Under the pieces are notes generated by a model. The model was not told the DNA's origin. It was given only the letters and a program-made list of their open reading frames with translations, and did not search any database. A stretch of 64,000 nt of DNA from Lachnospiraceae bacterium (lineage in GTDB: Bacteria > Bacillota > Clostridia > Lachnospirales > Lachnospiraceae), in assembly GCA_017457865.1 (NCBI GenBank), contig JAFTGN010000101.1, forward strand, positions 1-64,000, given 5' to 3'. This document shows positions 24,683 through 34,412 of this stretch, piece by piece. Both the position numbers and the translations under genes were made by a program. The number at the start of each line of letters is the position of its first letter. The first letter of the stretch is position 1.

Positions 24683-26659
24683 ATGAACGAACAATCCACT
24701 GTAACTGCGAATGCTGCACCGCAAAAGAAACGCAGCCTGGTACACCTCTATCTGACATTGATGGTGGTGTACGGTGCCATTGCCGGAATCAGCGCATATG
24801 GCTTTTATTACAATTATCAAGATGGGGGAGTGGGCATCCTGCTGGCAGTTGCCGCTGCAGTGACCGTAGCTGCCACGCTGCTTTACGTTCTCCCATATAA
24901 ACTACCCACCTTCGTGCAGATTGTGCTGGCAGTTTTGCTGCCCTATGTGAATCTGGTGCTTCTGGAGTGGTTCACCCACAATCCCTGGGAAACCATGTCT
25001 CTTGGCGCATTTGCACTGAATCTTCCTTTTTATTATTTCCTCATGCTGTTTATTTTCCTGTTGACTGGCAGGCTTCGTCTGGCGCTGGTTTTGGAAACCA
25101 TATTCAGCCTGATTGTGGGACTGGCCAATTATTTTGTCATCCTGTTTCGATCTGCACCTATCCTGCCATGGGATCTGTACAGCATTCGGGTGGCATCCAG
25201 TGTAGCAGGCAATTTTACATACTCCATCAGCTATCAGGTGGTGTATGTGCTGTTTGCCTTTGTCCTGGTCTTTCTCATCGAAAGCCGGATCACCCTGAGA
25301 TGGAAGAAACGAACACCAAGACTGTTGTCTCTGCTCCCCTTAGGCGCACTGGCAGCGGGTTATCTGGCAGTGATCTGGATTCCCAATCTGGAAGATTATT
25401 TTGACATTGACAACACCCTGTTTACACCTGGCTATATGTACCGCACCAACGGATTTATGACTGCTTTTCTCATGGACACCCGTTATCTGCATGTGTCTGC
25501 ACCGGATGGATATTCCCCGGAAACCGCAAAGACACTGCTGACAGAGGCCGCATCAGAAGCTTCTGACCCGGAAGAAACGCACACCCCCAATGTGATCGTC
25601 ATCATGGATGAGGCATTTTCGGATCCGGCTGTACTGGGAGACTTTGCCGTCAGCATGGATTACATGCCTTTTGTCCGCAGTCTGAAAGGAGCAGAGAATA
25701 CCGTCACCGGTTATATGTATGCTTCTGTGTTAGGTGGCAACACTGCCAATACAGAATTTGAATTTCTCACCGGCAACAGCATGGCATTTCTGCCTGCCGG
25801 CAGCATTCCTTACCAGCAGTATCTGTTTGATACCACAGAAAATCTGACAGACATATTCAATGCTCTGGGTTATGAAACCGTTGCCATGCATCCTTACAAC
25901 AGCACCGGTTGGAATCGAAACAAAGTATACCAGTATTTCGGATTCGATGCCATGCACTTTGTGGCAGATTTCCAGGGCGGTGAGCGGCTGCGCAAGTACA
26001 TCAGCGATGCCTGCCTGTTTGACCGGATCATCCAGTTGTACGAGGAAAAAGAAGAAGGGACACCACTGTTTTCTTTCAATGTAACCATGCAGAATCACAG
26101 CGGATACAGTGACGACTATAACAACAACTTACAGGTAGACGTGACAGCGGACGAGATCAATTCCCACTATCTGAACAACTATCTGTCGCTGATGAAATAT
26201 ACCGATGCTGCATTGCAGGATCTGATCGAATATTTCTCTCAGGCAGAAGAAGATACCATTCTGGTATTCTTTGGAGATCACCAGCCCAATGATTACGTGG
26301 TGAAAGGTATTTATAAGAGAAACGGTGTGGACTATGACAGCCTGCCTTTTGCAGAACAGGAAAAACGATATATGGTGCCTCTGGTCATTTGGGCGAACTT
26401 TGATATCGAAGAAGAGACAGACGTGGAAATCAGTGCAAACTATATCGCCAATCTGCTGTTCGAAAAAGCCGGACTGCCTATGAGCGACTATCAGAAATTC
26501 TTAGAAACCATCCGCCAGGACATTCCGGTGCTGACTGCCACCATGTACGAAGACACCGCCGGCACCATCCACCCTGTCAATGAAACGGACCGGGTGGCTG
26601 AAATCATCCAAAAATATCAGATCGTACAGTATCACCGATTATTTGCCAAAGACCAGTAA
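24683..26659 (+). CDS. LTA synthase family sulfatase-like membrane enzyme
   Basis: A 658-residue protein with five to six N-terminal transmembrane helices (to about residue 230) and a large extracellular sulfatase-fold domain. The catalytic features are seen: the metal and nucleophile region NVIVIMDEAFSDP, NTANTEFEFLTGNSM with the probable threonine nucleophile, the HPYNSTGWNRNKVYQYFGF motif typical of LtaS/MdoB, and the metal-binding FFGDHQPN. It probably moves glycerol-phosphate groups from phosphatidylglycerol onto a glycolipid or glycan outside the cell. Firmicutes of this group often carry several paralogues, so a lipoteichoic acid role is not certain. It is monocistronic. Confidence 0.87.
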   Translation: MNEQSTVTANAAPQKKRSLVHLYLTLMVVYGAIAGISAYGFYYNYQDGGVGILLAVAAAVTVAATLLYVLPYKLPTFVQIVLAVLLPYVNLVLLEWFTHNPWETMSLGAFALNLPFYYFLMLFIFLLTGRLRLALVLETIFSLIVGLANYFVILFRSAPILPWDLYSIRVASSVAGNFTYSISYQVVYVLFAFVLVFLIESRITLRWKKRTPRLLSLLPLGALAAGYLAVIWIPNLEDYFDIDNTLFTPGYMYRTNGFMTAFLMDTRYLHVSAPDGYSPETAKTLLTEAASEASDPEETHTPNVIVIMDEAFSDPAVLGDFAVSMDYMPFVRSLKGAENTVTGYMYASVLGGNTANTEFEFLTGNSMAFLPAGSIPYQQYLFDTTENLTDIFNALGYETVAMHPYNSTGWNRNKVYQYFGFDAMHFVADFQGGERLRKYISDACLFDRIIQLYEEKEEGTPLFSFNVTMQNHSGYSDDYNNNLQVDVTADEINSHYLNNYLSLMKYTDAALQDLIEYFSQAEEDTILVFFGDHQPNDYVVKGIYKRNGVDYDSLPFAEQEKRYMVPLVIWANFDIEEETDVEISANYIANLLFEKAGLPMSDYQKFLETIRQDIPVLTATMYEDTAGTIHPVNETDRVAEIIQKYQIVQYHRLFAKDQ

Positions 26660-26682
26660 TGCCAAAAGAACACCTACCTATC

Positions 26683-26734
26683 AACAGAACGGCCCCACCG
26701 GAATGGACATCCGGTGGGGCCGTTCTGTTGTTTT
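26683..26734 (+). terminator. Strong terminator of the LTA-synthase-like gene
   Basis: A perfect 20-bp stem (26683-26702 with 26710-26729) around ATGGACA, core CGGCCCCACCGGA, is followed by GTTTTT. Confidence 0.92.
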
Positions 26735-26746
26735 TGATCATGTCTT

Positions 26747-28753
26747 TCAATTTCCAAATAAAAACGTTCCAGTCAATTCTCCTAAAGTGGTTTCTCCCCA
26801 ACTGTAATTGGTCAGGTAACTGCCATGAAACAATTGGGCATATTCCTTCCTGTCGGAAAGATACTGGTACAGATCACACTGGACTGTTCCGGTGACGATC
26901 CGTCTCTTTCCATCTACTACTTCCACCACATAGGAAATCCCGTATTCTTCCAGAATGTTCTTCAATCGGAGCGCCACTTTCCGGTATCTGGATAAAGTCA
27001 CAGAATTGACCATTTCATCTTCCCACAAAAAGCTGATGGCTTCTTCTGATGATACATATCCTCCCCGTCGGTCTACTAACAAAGCAAACAATTCTTTTGC
27101 TTTCTGACTGCGGAATGCAATAGGCTTCTCATCCACAAACACATCAAAATAGCCAAAGGTACGAATGGACACCGTATGGGTTTTCCGGCTGTTGTCCGGG
27201 TTTCCCGTCTCTGTCGCCTTCACATTGTAAAGCATAACATATCTTGGAGCCTTCCCGTTGGAGGATTTCTGGGAACAAATGGCCTTGATCTGCCGTTTCG
27301 TCCGGGTTTTCAGATCAAAGTAAGTAAATTCCCCTTCTCCGTTACGAAGCAGTGCTTCAAATTCCATGTAAGCCACCTGACTGCGTTTCACAAACTCCTG
27401 AATGGGCGTGCTTTTCTGCATCAATGAAAGCCATTCTTCTTTGGTTAATCCAAAAAAATCGCACACATTGTCACTGACATATAAAGGGGTGACCCACTCA
27501 TCTTTCACCTCAAATGCAGCTAACCCATCCGTAAACTCCATGACCAGTTCCCGCATGTTTTCTTTCAAGGATACGTTCTCGTTTTTTAATCGAACCGCTT
27601 CCCCCAGCTCCGGTGCGTACCGACAGCAAAACAGACAGACCGACTCATCCATGCTCAGTACAATGCCACGATAGGGGCGGATTTCTCCGCTGGAAGCATA
27701 GGCCAGATACGTGATCTGGGGCGGCTGGGACTGAAATGCTTCCGTCTTATTTTGATAAAGCTCCCGGAAAAATGTCAGCATTCTCTCCTGGTGTTCTTCC
27801 ACTACCGTACCTGCGATCAACTGACTGATGGCGTCTTCCATTGCCATGGGAATATTTTCTAACCATTTGAATCTGGGGGAATCTGTACTGTACAGACATT
27901 TCACCAGATTGGTCTGCTGATTGCATTCAAAAATTTTGTCATATACATCCGTCAATGCCTCCAGATATCGTTTCACCTCACTGGCCTTTTTGCGCCGGTG
28001 TCTTTCCGTCACATCCATGCAGACACTCTGAAATTCTTCTACTCCCTGTTCATTTACACATTTGGTCACCCAGCCAAATACATATATTCTGGTACCGTCA
28101 CAGCGCAGCAGTGTCAGTTCTCCTGCAATGGGAACCCCTGCTGTATACACACGATTCAGATACAAGGCAAATTTGCGCCGTTCTTCCATGGGAATCATCA
28201 AAAAAATATTGTTTTGATACAATTCCAGATCGTACAACTTTCCTTCTTCTTTCGAAAATCCCAAAAGATCCAGCATCTGCTGATTGAAGTATGTAACCCT
28301 GGGTTGTGATTCACAGGTATATTTGACAAATCCACAGGGAATGGTTTCATTGAGAAATTGCAGATTGTGGGTTTCCTGTTTCAGTTCTGTAATATCTGTC
28401 AGCACGGAATCCCCCACCAGGATCCCATCCTCTGTTTTTCTGGATGTAATGGTATCTCTGACAAAAAGTACCTGACCGTCTTTTCGGATCAGACGGTACT
28501 CCTTTGTCAGAGTCTGCTCTTTTGCACGCAGCTGCCTGATCCATGACTGGTAGCACATCCGATCTGCCGGATGCACCAGAGAGACATAGACATCTTCCTT
28601 TTCACGCAGCAATTCCCTCTCTGTCATCCCTACCATCTGACAAAAGTTTTCACTGACATACCCCAAATGAACCGGATCTGTCAATACATATTGGTGAAAC
28701 CCGTTGATGGTCTGGCTTAAGATCCGTTCCGGATCACATACTGTATTCTTCAT
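26747..28753 (-). CDS. Multi-PAS transcriptional regulator with SARP-like winged helix
   Basis: A 668-residue soluble protein. PAS-like domains lie at about 10-130 (ending DSVLTDITELKQE), about 132-255 (ending VCMDVTERHRR) and about 395-515 (YVSDNVCDFFGLTKEE). The last 130 residues are a winged helix of the OmpR/SARP type: VSIRTFGYFDVFVD, FRSQKAKELFALLVDRRG and the recognition helix TLSRYRKVALRLKNIL. So it is a one-component regulator that senses a small ligand, redox or energy signal and binds DNA. There is no kinase or cyclase domain. It lies just after the fatty acid synthesis operon but has its own promoter, so a link to that operon is possible, not shown. Confidence 0.82.
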   Translation of the reverse strand: MKNTVCDPERILSQTINGFHQYVLTDPVHLGYVSENFCQMVGMTERELLREKEDVYVSLVHPADRMCYQSWIRQLRAKEQTLTKEYRLIRKDGQVLFVRDTITSRKTEDGILVGDSVLTDITELKQETHNLQFLNETIPCGFVKYTCESQPRVTYFNQQMLDLLGFSKEEGKLYDLELYQNNIFLMIPMEERRKFALYLNRVYTAGVPIAGELTLLRCDGTRIYVFGWVTKCVNEQGVEEFQSVCMDVTERHRRKKASEVKRYLEALTDVYDKIFECNQQTNLVKCLYSTDSPRFKWLENIPMAMEDAISQLIAGTVVEEHQERMLTFFRELYQNKTEAFQSQPPQITYLAYASSGEIRPYRGIVLSMDESVCLFCCRYAPELGEAVRLKNENVSLKENMRELVMEFTDGLAAFEVKDEWVTPLYVSDNVCDFFGLTKEEWLSLMQKSTPIQEFVKRSQVAYMEFEALLRNGEGEFTYFDLKTRTKRQIKAICSQKSSNGKAPRYVMLYNVKATETGNPDNSRKTHTVSIRTFGYFDVFVDEKPIAFRSQKAKELFALLVDRRGGYVSSEEAISFLWEDEMVNSVTLSRYRKVALRLKNILEEYGISYVVEVVDGKRRIVTGTVQCDLYQYLSDRKEYAQLFHGSYLTNYSWGETTLGELTGTFLFGN

Positions 28754-28821
28754 AACATCTCCTTCTCTGCAAACGTGTCGTTACAGATCTGGTGCAATGA
28801 ATTCCACACCCACAAAAATTG

Positions 28822-28850
28822 ATTGTATCACAGTTTTGGTTCACACTCAA
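28822..28850 (-). promoter_or_regulatory. Promoter of the PAS regulator gene
   Basis: On the minus strand TTGAGT (28845-28850) and TACAAT (28822-28827) are spaced by 17 nt, so the gene can be expressed apart from the upstream operon. Confidence 0.7.
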
Positions 28851-28903
28851 CAATTCCTTTTTCGCAATATCCCTTGATCCGACTTTTCCCAAAGCAGACT
28901 GGT

Positions 28904-30544
28904 TTACTTGCCGCACCGCTCCCGGCGCAACTCTGTCTTCCTGATCTTTCCACTGATGGTTTTGGGCATTTCCGTCACAAATTCTACCATGCGGATCCAT
29001 TTGTATTCTGCCAGCTTCCGGTTACAGAATTCCTTGATCTCCAACTCCAGTTCCTTGCAGGGACGATATTCCTGTCCCGGCAACACCACAGCCTTAATGG
29101 CCTGCCCCCGCAAGGTATCCGGTACTCCGATCACGCTGCACTCTGCCACTGCCGGATGCTCCATCAGTACATGCTCCACTTCATCCGGTCCCACCCGGAA
29201 TCCACCGGTCTTGATGATGTCGTCAAACCGTCCCTGAAACCAGTACAGTCCGTTTTCATCCTGATAGGCCGCATCTCCCGTATGATAGACTCCATTGCGC
29301 CATACATATTGATACTGTGCCTCATTGTCTAAGTATCCGCAAAATACACCCGGCTGTCTGCCGTTTTCCGGTGGAAAGATCACCACTTCTCCCACCTCGC
29401 CTGCCGGTACCGGTTTGCCGTCTTTGCCATACAATGCAATCTGATACAACGGGGAAATGGTTCCCATAGAACCGGCAATGGGTTGTCTGCCTTTGAAATT
29501 GGCCATCAAAAGGGTAGTTTCTGTCTGTCCATACCCTTCACACAGAGGCAGTCCGGTGGCTTCTGTAAACTTGCGAAATACATCTGGTGCCAACATCTCT
29601 CCGGCAGTAGATGCATGTTTCAAAGTAGGCATCTTTGGAATGCCCTTTCGCACCAGATATCGGTATACCGTAGGCGGTGCACAGAAGGAAGTAACCCCAT
29701 ATTGGTTGATGACAGCAGCTAACTGTTTGGGATCAAAGTGATCAAAATCAAACACCATGACCGCACTGCCCACCAGCCATTGGCCGTATAGTTTCCCCCA
29801 GGAGGCTTTTGCCCACCCGGTTTCTGCCACCGTAAAGTGGAGTCCGTCCTCCTCTGCCTGCTGCCAGTATTTCGCTGTCACAATGTGGGCAAGAGGATAG
29901 GTATAGTCATGCATCACCCCTTTTGGATCGCCTGTGGTGCCGGATGTAAAATACAGCAGCATAGGGTCAGTACACTTGGTCTCCACCCGCTGCCATGTAC
30001 TGTCTGCCCCGGTCATAGCCTGAGAGAGATTTTCAAAACCTTCCGCATCCTGCACGCACCAAAGCTTCATGGTTAGATCGGTTTTTGCCAGGGCTTCCCT
30101 GATCCGATCCGGCACTTCGTTCTGGGCAGTACAGATCACTGCCTTCACTTTGGCTGCTTTGAACCGGTATACCAGATCGCTGACTGTCAGCATATGGGTG
30201 GCCGGTATCATCACTGCCCCTAATTTGTGCAGTGCAATGGCTGCAAACCAGTATTCATAGTGCCGCTTCAGGATCAACATGACCCTGTCTCCTCTGCCGA
30301 TGCCTGCCTGCTTCAGCACATTTGCCATCTGGTTGCTGTATGTTCTGATCTCCCCAAAGGAAAACTCGTGTGCTTCATGTTCCGTGTTACACCAGACCAG
30401 TGCCCGTTTTTGCGGCGTCTCCTCTGCAATGACATCTACCACATCATATCCAAAATTAAAATTGTCAGGATAGGAAAGTTTAATCTGCCGCAGTCCCCCC
30501 TGGGCATCTGTGATTTCCTGACAAAATCTGCGATCTATACTCAT
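28904..30544 (-). CDS. AMP-forming acyl-CoA synthetase (ANL superfamily)
   Basis: A 546-residue adenylating enzyme of the acetyl-CoA or medium-chain acyl-CoA synthetase group. The AMP-binding core is YFTSGTTGDPKGVMH, followed by GYGQTETTLL, the hinge aspartate in YHTGDAAYQDENG, and the C-terminal catalytic lysine in PKTISGKIRKTELR. It activates a carboxylic acid by way of an acyl-AMP. It overlaps accA by 4 nt (ATGA), making it the last gene of the fatty acid synthesis operon. This is not a usual member of fab operons; it may activate exogenous short or branched acids as primers or for incorporation. The substrate cannot be read from the sequence. Confidence 0.87.
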   Translation of the reverse strand: MSIDRRFCQEITDAQGGLRQIKLSYPDNFNFGYDVVDVIAEETPQKRALVWCNTEHEAHEFSFGEIRTYSNQMANVLKQAGIGRGDRVMLILKRHYEYWFAAIALHKLGAVMIPATHMLTVSDLVYRFKAAKVKAVICTAQNEVPDRIREALAKTDLTMKLWCVQDAEGFENLSQAMTGADSTWQRVETKCTDPMLLYFTSGTTGDPKGVMHDYTYPLAHIVTAKYWQQAEEDGLHFTVAETGWAKASWGKLYGQWLVGSAVMVFDFDHFDPKQLAAVINQYGVTSFCAPPTVYRYLVRKGIPKMPTLKHASTAGEMLAPDVFRKFTEATGLPLCEGYGQTETTLLMANFKGRQPIAGSMGTISPLYQIALYGKDGKPVPAGEVGEVVIFPPENGRQPGVFCGYLDNEAQYQYVWRNGVYHTGDAAYQDENGLYWFQGRFDDIIKTGGFRVGPDEVEHVLMEHPAVAECSVIGVPDTLRGQAIKAVVLPGQEYRPCKELELEIKEFCNRKLAEYKWIRMVEFVTEMPKTISGKIRKTELRRERCGK

Positions 30545-31338
30545 ATTGACTCCTTCACTACCACATTGGTCCCGATTCGGCGAAACCGGTCATACCGGTT
30601 TTCGATCAGATTCAGATCGGAGGACAGTTCCTCCAATTCCCGGATGAGCAGCATGCGGATCCGGTCATAAAATCCTTTCTGACCGATTTCTTTTTCCGAA
30701 AGAATCCGTTCCACTACTCCAAGGCTTTTGGCATCTTCTGCCGTCAGTTTCAGACTTTCCGCTGCCGCCTCTGCCTTGGCCGCATCCTTCCACAGGATAC
30801 TGGCGCAGCCTTCCGGCGAGATCACCGAATATACCGCATTTTGCAGCATCCATACCCGGTCTGCCACAGCCAGTCCCAGTGCGCCGCCGCTTCCGCCTTC
30901 TCCAATGAGGATGGAGACAATCGGCACACAGATGGTAGACATTTCCATGAGATTTTCCGCAATGGCCTGGCCCTGGCCACGCTCCTCTGCACCGATGCCG
31001 CAATAGGCACCGAACGTGTCGATCAGACACACAATGGGTCTGCCAAATTTCTCTGCCTGTTTCATGAGACGGAGGGCCTTCCGATAGCCTTCCGGATGAG
31101 GCGCACCGAAATTCCGGCTGCTCCTCTCTTTGGCGGTATGTCCTTTTTCAATGGCAATCACCGTCACCGGATTGCCGTTCAATCTGGCAATACCGCCCAC
31201 CACGGCCGCATCATCTGCATACCGGCGGTCTCCATGTAATTCCACAAATCCTTCAAATATATGTCTGATATAGTCTGTTCCTGTAGGTCTGCTGCTGTCA
31301 CGAACCAGACGAACCCTCTCATATGCGCTCTGACTCAT
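30541..31338 (-). CDS. accA: Acetyl-CoA carboxylase carboxyltransferase subunit alpha
   Basis: A 265-residue subunit that with AccD moves CO2 from carboxybiotin to acetyl-CoA, giving malonyl-CoA. Typical features are DSSRPTGTDYIRHIFEGFVELHGDRR, GHTAKERSSRNFGAPHPEGYRKALRLM (split over two motifs) and IGEGGSGGALGLAVADRVWML with the oxyanion glycines. It is a little shorter than the Escherichia coli protein because the N-terminal helix is reduced, as in many Firmicutes. The ATG has GGAGG 8 nt upstream and overlaps accD by 20 nt. Confidence 0.95.
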   Translation of the reverse strand: MSQSAYERVRLVRDSSRPTGTDYIRHIFEGFVELHGDRRYADDAAVVGGIARLNGNPVTVIAIEKGHTAKERSSRNFGAPHPEGYRKALRLMKQAEKFGRPIVCLIDTFGAYCGIGAEERGQGQAIAENLMEMSTICVPIVSILIGEGGSGGALGLAVADRVWMLQNAVYSVISPEGCASILWKDAAKAEAAAESLKLTAEDAKSLGVVERILSEKEIGQKGFYDRIRMLLIRELEELSSDLNLIENRYDRFRRIGTNVVVKESI

Positions 31339-32194
31339 AGGTACTGCCTCCTTTGTGCATGCTCAAAAGTTCCGTAAGCAGTTTCTTCTGACTGGCGCGG
31401 GATGCAATGCGATCCACGAAGCCATGTTCCAACAGAAACTCTGCCTTCTGAAATCCCTTGGGAAGTGCCTTTCTGGTGGTCTGCCGGATCACCCGTTCCC
31501 CTGCAAAACCCACTGTAGCACCGGGTTCTGCCAGAATGATATCTGCCTCCATGGCAAAGCTGGCTGTAACCCCTCCTGTAGTAGGATCGGTCAGCACAGC
31601 CAGATACAGAAGTCCAGCATCGCTGTGTCGCTTTACTGCCCCACTGGTCTTGGCCATCTGCATGAGAGACAGCAGTCCTTCCTGCATTCTCGCACCTCCG
31701 GATACGGTAAATCCTACCACCGGCAGATGTCTTTCCGTGGCATATTCAAACAAAGAGGTGATCTTTTCCCCTACCGCACTTCCCATACTGCCCATCATAA
31801 AACTGCTCTCCATCACAAACAGGCAGCAGTCCTGCCCACCGATCCGGCCGGTTCCGCAGATCACCGCTTCCTCTTCTCCGCTGGCCACCCGAACCGTCTC
31901 TAACTTATCCGTATACCCCGGAAAGCGCAGAGGATTCCCGGTCTTGATCTCTTCATATAATTCCCGAAAACTGTCCTTATCCACGATCATCTGGATCCGC
32001 TGGCGGGCTTTCATCCGAAAATGATACCCGCACTGACATACCAGATGATTTGCCTGCAACCGGCTGATGGGAATGTCCTTATGACAGTTTGGACAATTCT
32101 GCTCCGGTTCCCCTGCATCTTCCTGCACAGGTGCTCCGGTGCGTCCCCCCTGTTCCAGCTGATTTTTCGGTTTCAAAAAATGAATGAATGCCAT
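31319..32194 (-). CDS. accD: Acetyl-CoA carboxylase carboxyltransferase subunit beta
   Basis: A 291-residue subunit. The N-terminal zinc ribbon is intact: CPNC at about residues 34-37 and CQCGYHF near 54, followed by the crotonase-like carboxyltransferase domain with FTVSGGARMQEGLLSLMQMAKTS (two adjoining motifs) and TDPTTGGVTASFAM. Acts in a heterotetramer with AccA, encoded directly downstream with a 20-nt overlap. The order accC-accD-accA is the common Firmicute one. Confidence 0.95.
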   Translation of the reverse strand: MAFIHFLKPKNQLEQGGRTGAPVQEDAGEPEQNCPNCHKDIPISRLQANHLVCQCGYHFRMKARQRIQMIVDKDSFRELYEEIKTGNPLRFPGYTDKLETVRVASGEEEAVICGTGRIGGQDCCLFVMESSFMMGSMGSAVGEKITSLFEYATERHLPVVGFTVSGGARMQEGLLSLMQMAKTSGAVKRHSDAGLLYLAVLTDPTTGGVTASFAMEADIILAEPGATVGFAGERVIRQTTRKALPKGFQKAEFLLEHGFVDRIASRASQKKLLTELLSMHKGGSTYESERI

Positions 32195-32236
32195 ATGCGC
32201 ACCTCTTTCTCCTGACCTGCATATGCGACTTTTTTG

Positions 32237-33538
32237 TTATGTCATAAAGGTCAGATCATATTCCCCTGACGTAAAGCGGTCATCTTCTACAATACGCAGC
32301 TGCTCCTTCAGATTGGTATCGATGCCGTCTATCACCAACTCACAAAGAGAGGCCCGCAGCTTCCGCAGAGCTTCTTCTCTGGTCTTGGCATAGACGATCA
32401 GCTTGCCAAGAAGGGAATCATAGTAAGGTGAGATGGTGGTTCCCTCGATGAGGCAGGTATCAAACCGGACGGAAGGTCCCCCCGGCACATGGAGCATGCG
32501 GAGCGTGCCGCAGCTTCTTGCATTGATCCGGCACTCGATGGCGGTTCCCTGCATCCGGACTTCCTGCTGGGTAAAATCCAACGGGATTCCGGCTGCAATG
32601 CGGATCTGCCATTTCACCAGATCAAATCCGGTGAGCATTTCCGTCACACAGTGTTCCACCTGCAAACGCACATTCATCTCCATAAACCAGAAGTTTCCAT
32701 CCCGATCCAACAGGAACTCCATAGTCCCTGCTCCTACATATCCGATCTGTCTGACTGCTTCCACTGCCTGTTCGATCATCTCTCGTCTGCTGCTCTCTGT
32801 CACAGCAGGAGAGGGCGTCTCCTCGATCAGCTTTTGATTGCGCCTCTGCAAAGAGCAGTCTCTGTCCCCTAAGCAGACTGCGTTGCCGGACTCATCAGCC
32901 AGAATCTGCAGTTCCACATGTCTGGCGGGGAAAATATATTTCTCCAGATAGACACTGCCATCCCCAAAGGCAGCCACCGCTTCACTGGTGGCCTGCAGAT
33001 AAGATTCCTCTAATTCATCCGGTGTTCTGATCAGCCGGATGCCTCTGCCGCCGCCCCCTGCGCAGGCCTTTAACATAACCGGATATCCAATCTGCTCTGC
33101 TGCCATCCTGGCTTCTTCCACGGACCCCACTGCTGTAGTGCCGGGAATCACAGACAATCTGGTGGTGCGGATCAATTCTTTCAACACAGCCTTGTCGCTG
33201 AGACGTTCCATGCTTTCCGGATCCGGTCCGATAAAAACCAGTCCGTTCTTTCTGCAAAGACCGGCAAAATGGGCGTTTTCCGATAAAAATCCATATCCCG
33301 GATGAATGGCCTGGGCACCGGAAAGGATGGCTGTGCTGATGATCTGGGTTTCATTTAAATAGCTTTCCGAAGCTTCCGCTTTGCCGATGCAATAGCTTTC
33401 GTCTGCCAACGCCACATGCAGGGCATTTTGATCCGCTTCCAAATATACTGCCACCGTGGCAATGCCCATTTCCTTACACGCCCGTATGATCCGGACTGCA
33501 ATCTCTCCCCGGTTGGCAATGAGTATTTTTGAGAACAT
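32237..33538 (-). CDS. accC: Biotin carboxylase subunit of acetyl-CoA carboxylase
   Basis: A 433-residue ATP-grasp enzyme that carboxylates the biotin on AccB. Motifs: KILIANRGEIAVRIIRA at the start, HPGYGFLSENA, the glycine-rich loop KACAGGGGRGIRL, ERDCSLQRRNQKLIEE-type region (here DRDCSLQRRNQKL) and the catalytic EMNVRLQVEHCVTE. It begins 3 nt after the fabZ stop, with GGAG 8 nt before the ATG. The C-terminal domain is complete and slightly shorter than in E. coli. Confidence 0.95.
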   Translation of the reverse strand: MFSKILIANRGEIAVRIIRACKEMGIATVAVYLEADQNALHVALADESYCIGKAEASESYLNETQIISTAILSGAQAIHPGYGFLSENAHFAGLCRKNGLVFIGPDPESMERLSDKAVLKELIRTTRLSVIPGTTAVGSVEEARMAAEQIGYPVMLKACAGGGGRGIRLIRTPDELEESYLQATSEAVAAFGDGSVYLEKYIFPARHVELQILADESGNAVCLGDRDCSLQRRNQKLIEETPSPAVTESSRREMIEQAVEAVRQIGYVGAGTMEFLLDRDGNFWFMEMNVRLQVEHCVTEMLTGFDLVKWQIRIAAGIPLDFTQQEVRMQGTAIECRINARSCGTLRMLHVPGGPSVRFDTCLIEGTTISPYYDSLLGKLIVYAKTREEALRKLRASLCELVIDGIDTNLKEQLRIVEDDRFTSGEYDLTFMT

Positions 33539-33541
33539 AAT

Positions 33542-33958
33542 TTACGCTCCTGTGATGGCAAAGGAAAATGCCGCAGAGACACATAGTCTTCCGTCTACTG
33601 TTACAGTTCCCTCCCCGAAATAAAAAGGATGCTTGCTTCTGGTGATCTGACATCTGGTTTCGATGATATCCCCCGGTTTTACCATGGAGCGAAACTTCAC
33701 CCGATCCAATCCGGTATACACGGGCGTCTTTCCTTCCCCTAACTGTCCGTCCATCAGGATGCAGGCAGACTGGGCCATGATCTCGCATAAGATCACTCCC
33801 GGCACGATAGGATTGCCCGGAAAATGTCCCTGCAGGAAAAATTCATCTCCCCGCACACGATAATGCCCCACTGCCACATCATCGATCTTCTCTACATCAT
33901 CCAACAGCAGCATCTGGTCTCTATGAGGCAGTATGTGCATGATCTCTTCTCTGTTCAT
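33542..33958 (-). CDS. fabZ: 3-hydroxyacyl-ACP dehydratase FabZ
   Basis: A 138-residue hot-dog-fold enzyme removing water from 3-hydroxyacyl-ACP. The catalytic histidine is in GHFPGNPIVPGV and the glutamate in ILCEIMAQSA; the N-terminal IMHILPHRDQMLLLDDV is the family start. It sits between accB and accC with gaps of 3-4 nt, as in Streptococcus and Clostridium fab operons. No FabA-like or FabM enzyme is in the window, so how unsaturated chains arise is not shown here. Confidence 0.95.
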   Translation of the reverse strand: MNREEIMHILPHRDQMLLLDDVEKIDDVAVGHYRVRGDEFFLQGHFPGNPIVPGVILCEIMAQSACILMDGQLGEGKTPVYTGLDRVKFRSMVKPGDIIETRCQITRSKHPFYFGEGTVTVDGRLCVSAAFSFAITGA

Positions 33959-33962
33959 CTCG

Positions 33963-34409
33963 TCACCTCTTCATTCGGAATAATTCTGTGCCAAACTCTA
34001 CCACCTGACTGTTGGTGACACAGATATCAGAAATCACGCCATCCTCTTCTGCTACGATTTCATTCATCAGTTTCATTGCTTCTACAATACACAGCGTCTG
34101 TCCTTTTTTCACCCGGTCTCCAATGGATACATAGGGATCTGCATTTTCCGCAGGCGCTGCATAAAAGACTCCTACCAGAGGAGACTTGACGCTGACACAG
34201 TCCTTCTGTTCCGGAGCAGCTGCCGGGGCAGACACTGCCCCGGATGCCGATGGGGTTTCCCCATACCCATCGATACGCACCACCTCTTTCACCGGAGCCG
34301 GTATGGAACGCTCAAGGCGCATCACTTTATTGTCTTCTGTGATCTCTAAACCGGTCAGTCCCAGTTCCTGCATCAATCTTGCATAATTTCGAATATCTGC
34401 TTCATTCAT
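33963..34409 (-). CDS. accB: Biotin carboxyl carrier protein
   Basis: A 148-residue carrier. The N-terminal helical region binds AccC; a linker rich in Ala, Pro and Ser (about 55-75) leads to the biotinyl domain with VKSPLVGVFYAAP and the biotin-lysine site VEAMKLMNEI near residue 114. The domain end GTELFRMKR is complete. It lies between fabF and fabZ in the operon. Biotin is attached by a BirA-type ligase not found in this window. Confidence 0.95.
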   Translation of the reverse strand: MNEADIRNYARLMQELGLTGLEITEDNKVMRLERSIPAPVKEVVRIDGYGETPSASGAVSAPAAAPEQKDCVSVKSPLVGVFYAAPAENADPYVSIGDRVKKGQTLCIVEAMKLMNEIVAEEDGVISDICVTNSQVVEFGTELFRMKR

Positions 34410-34412
34410 ACA

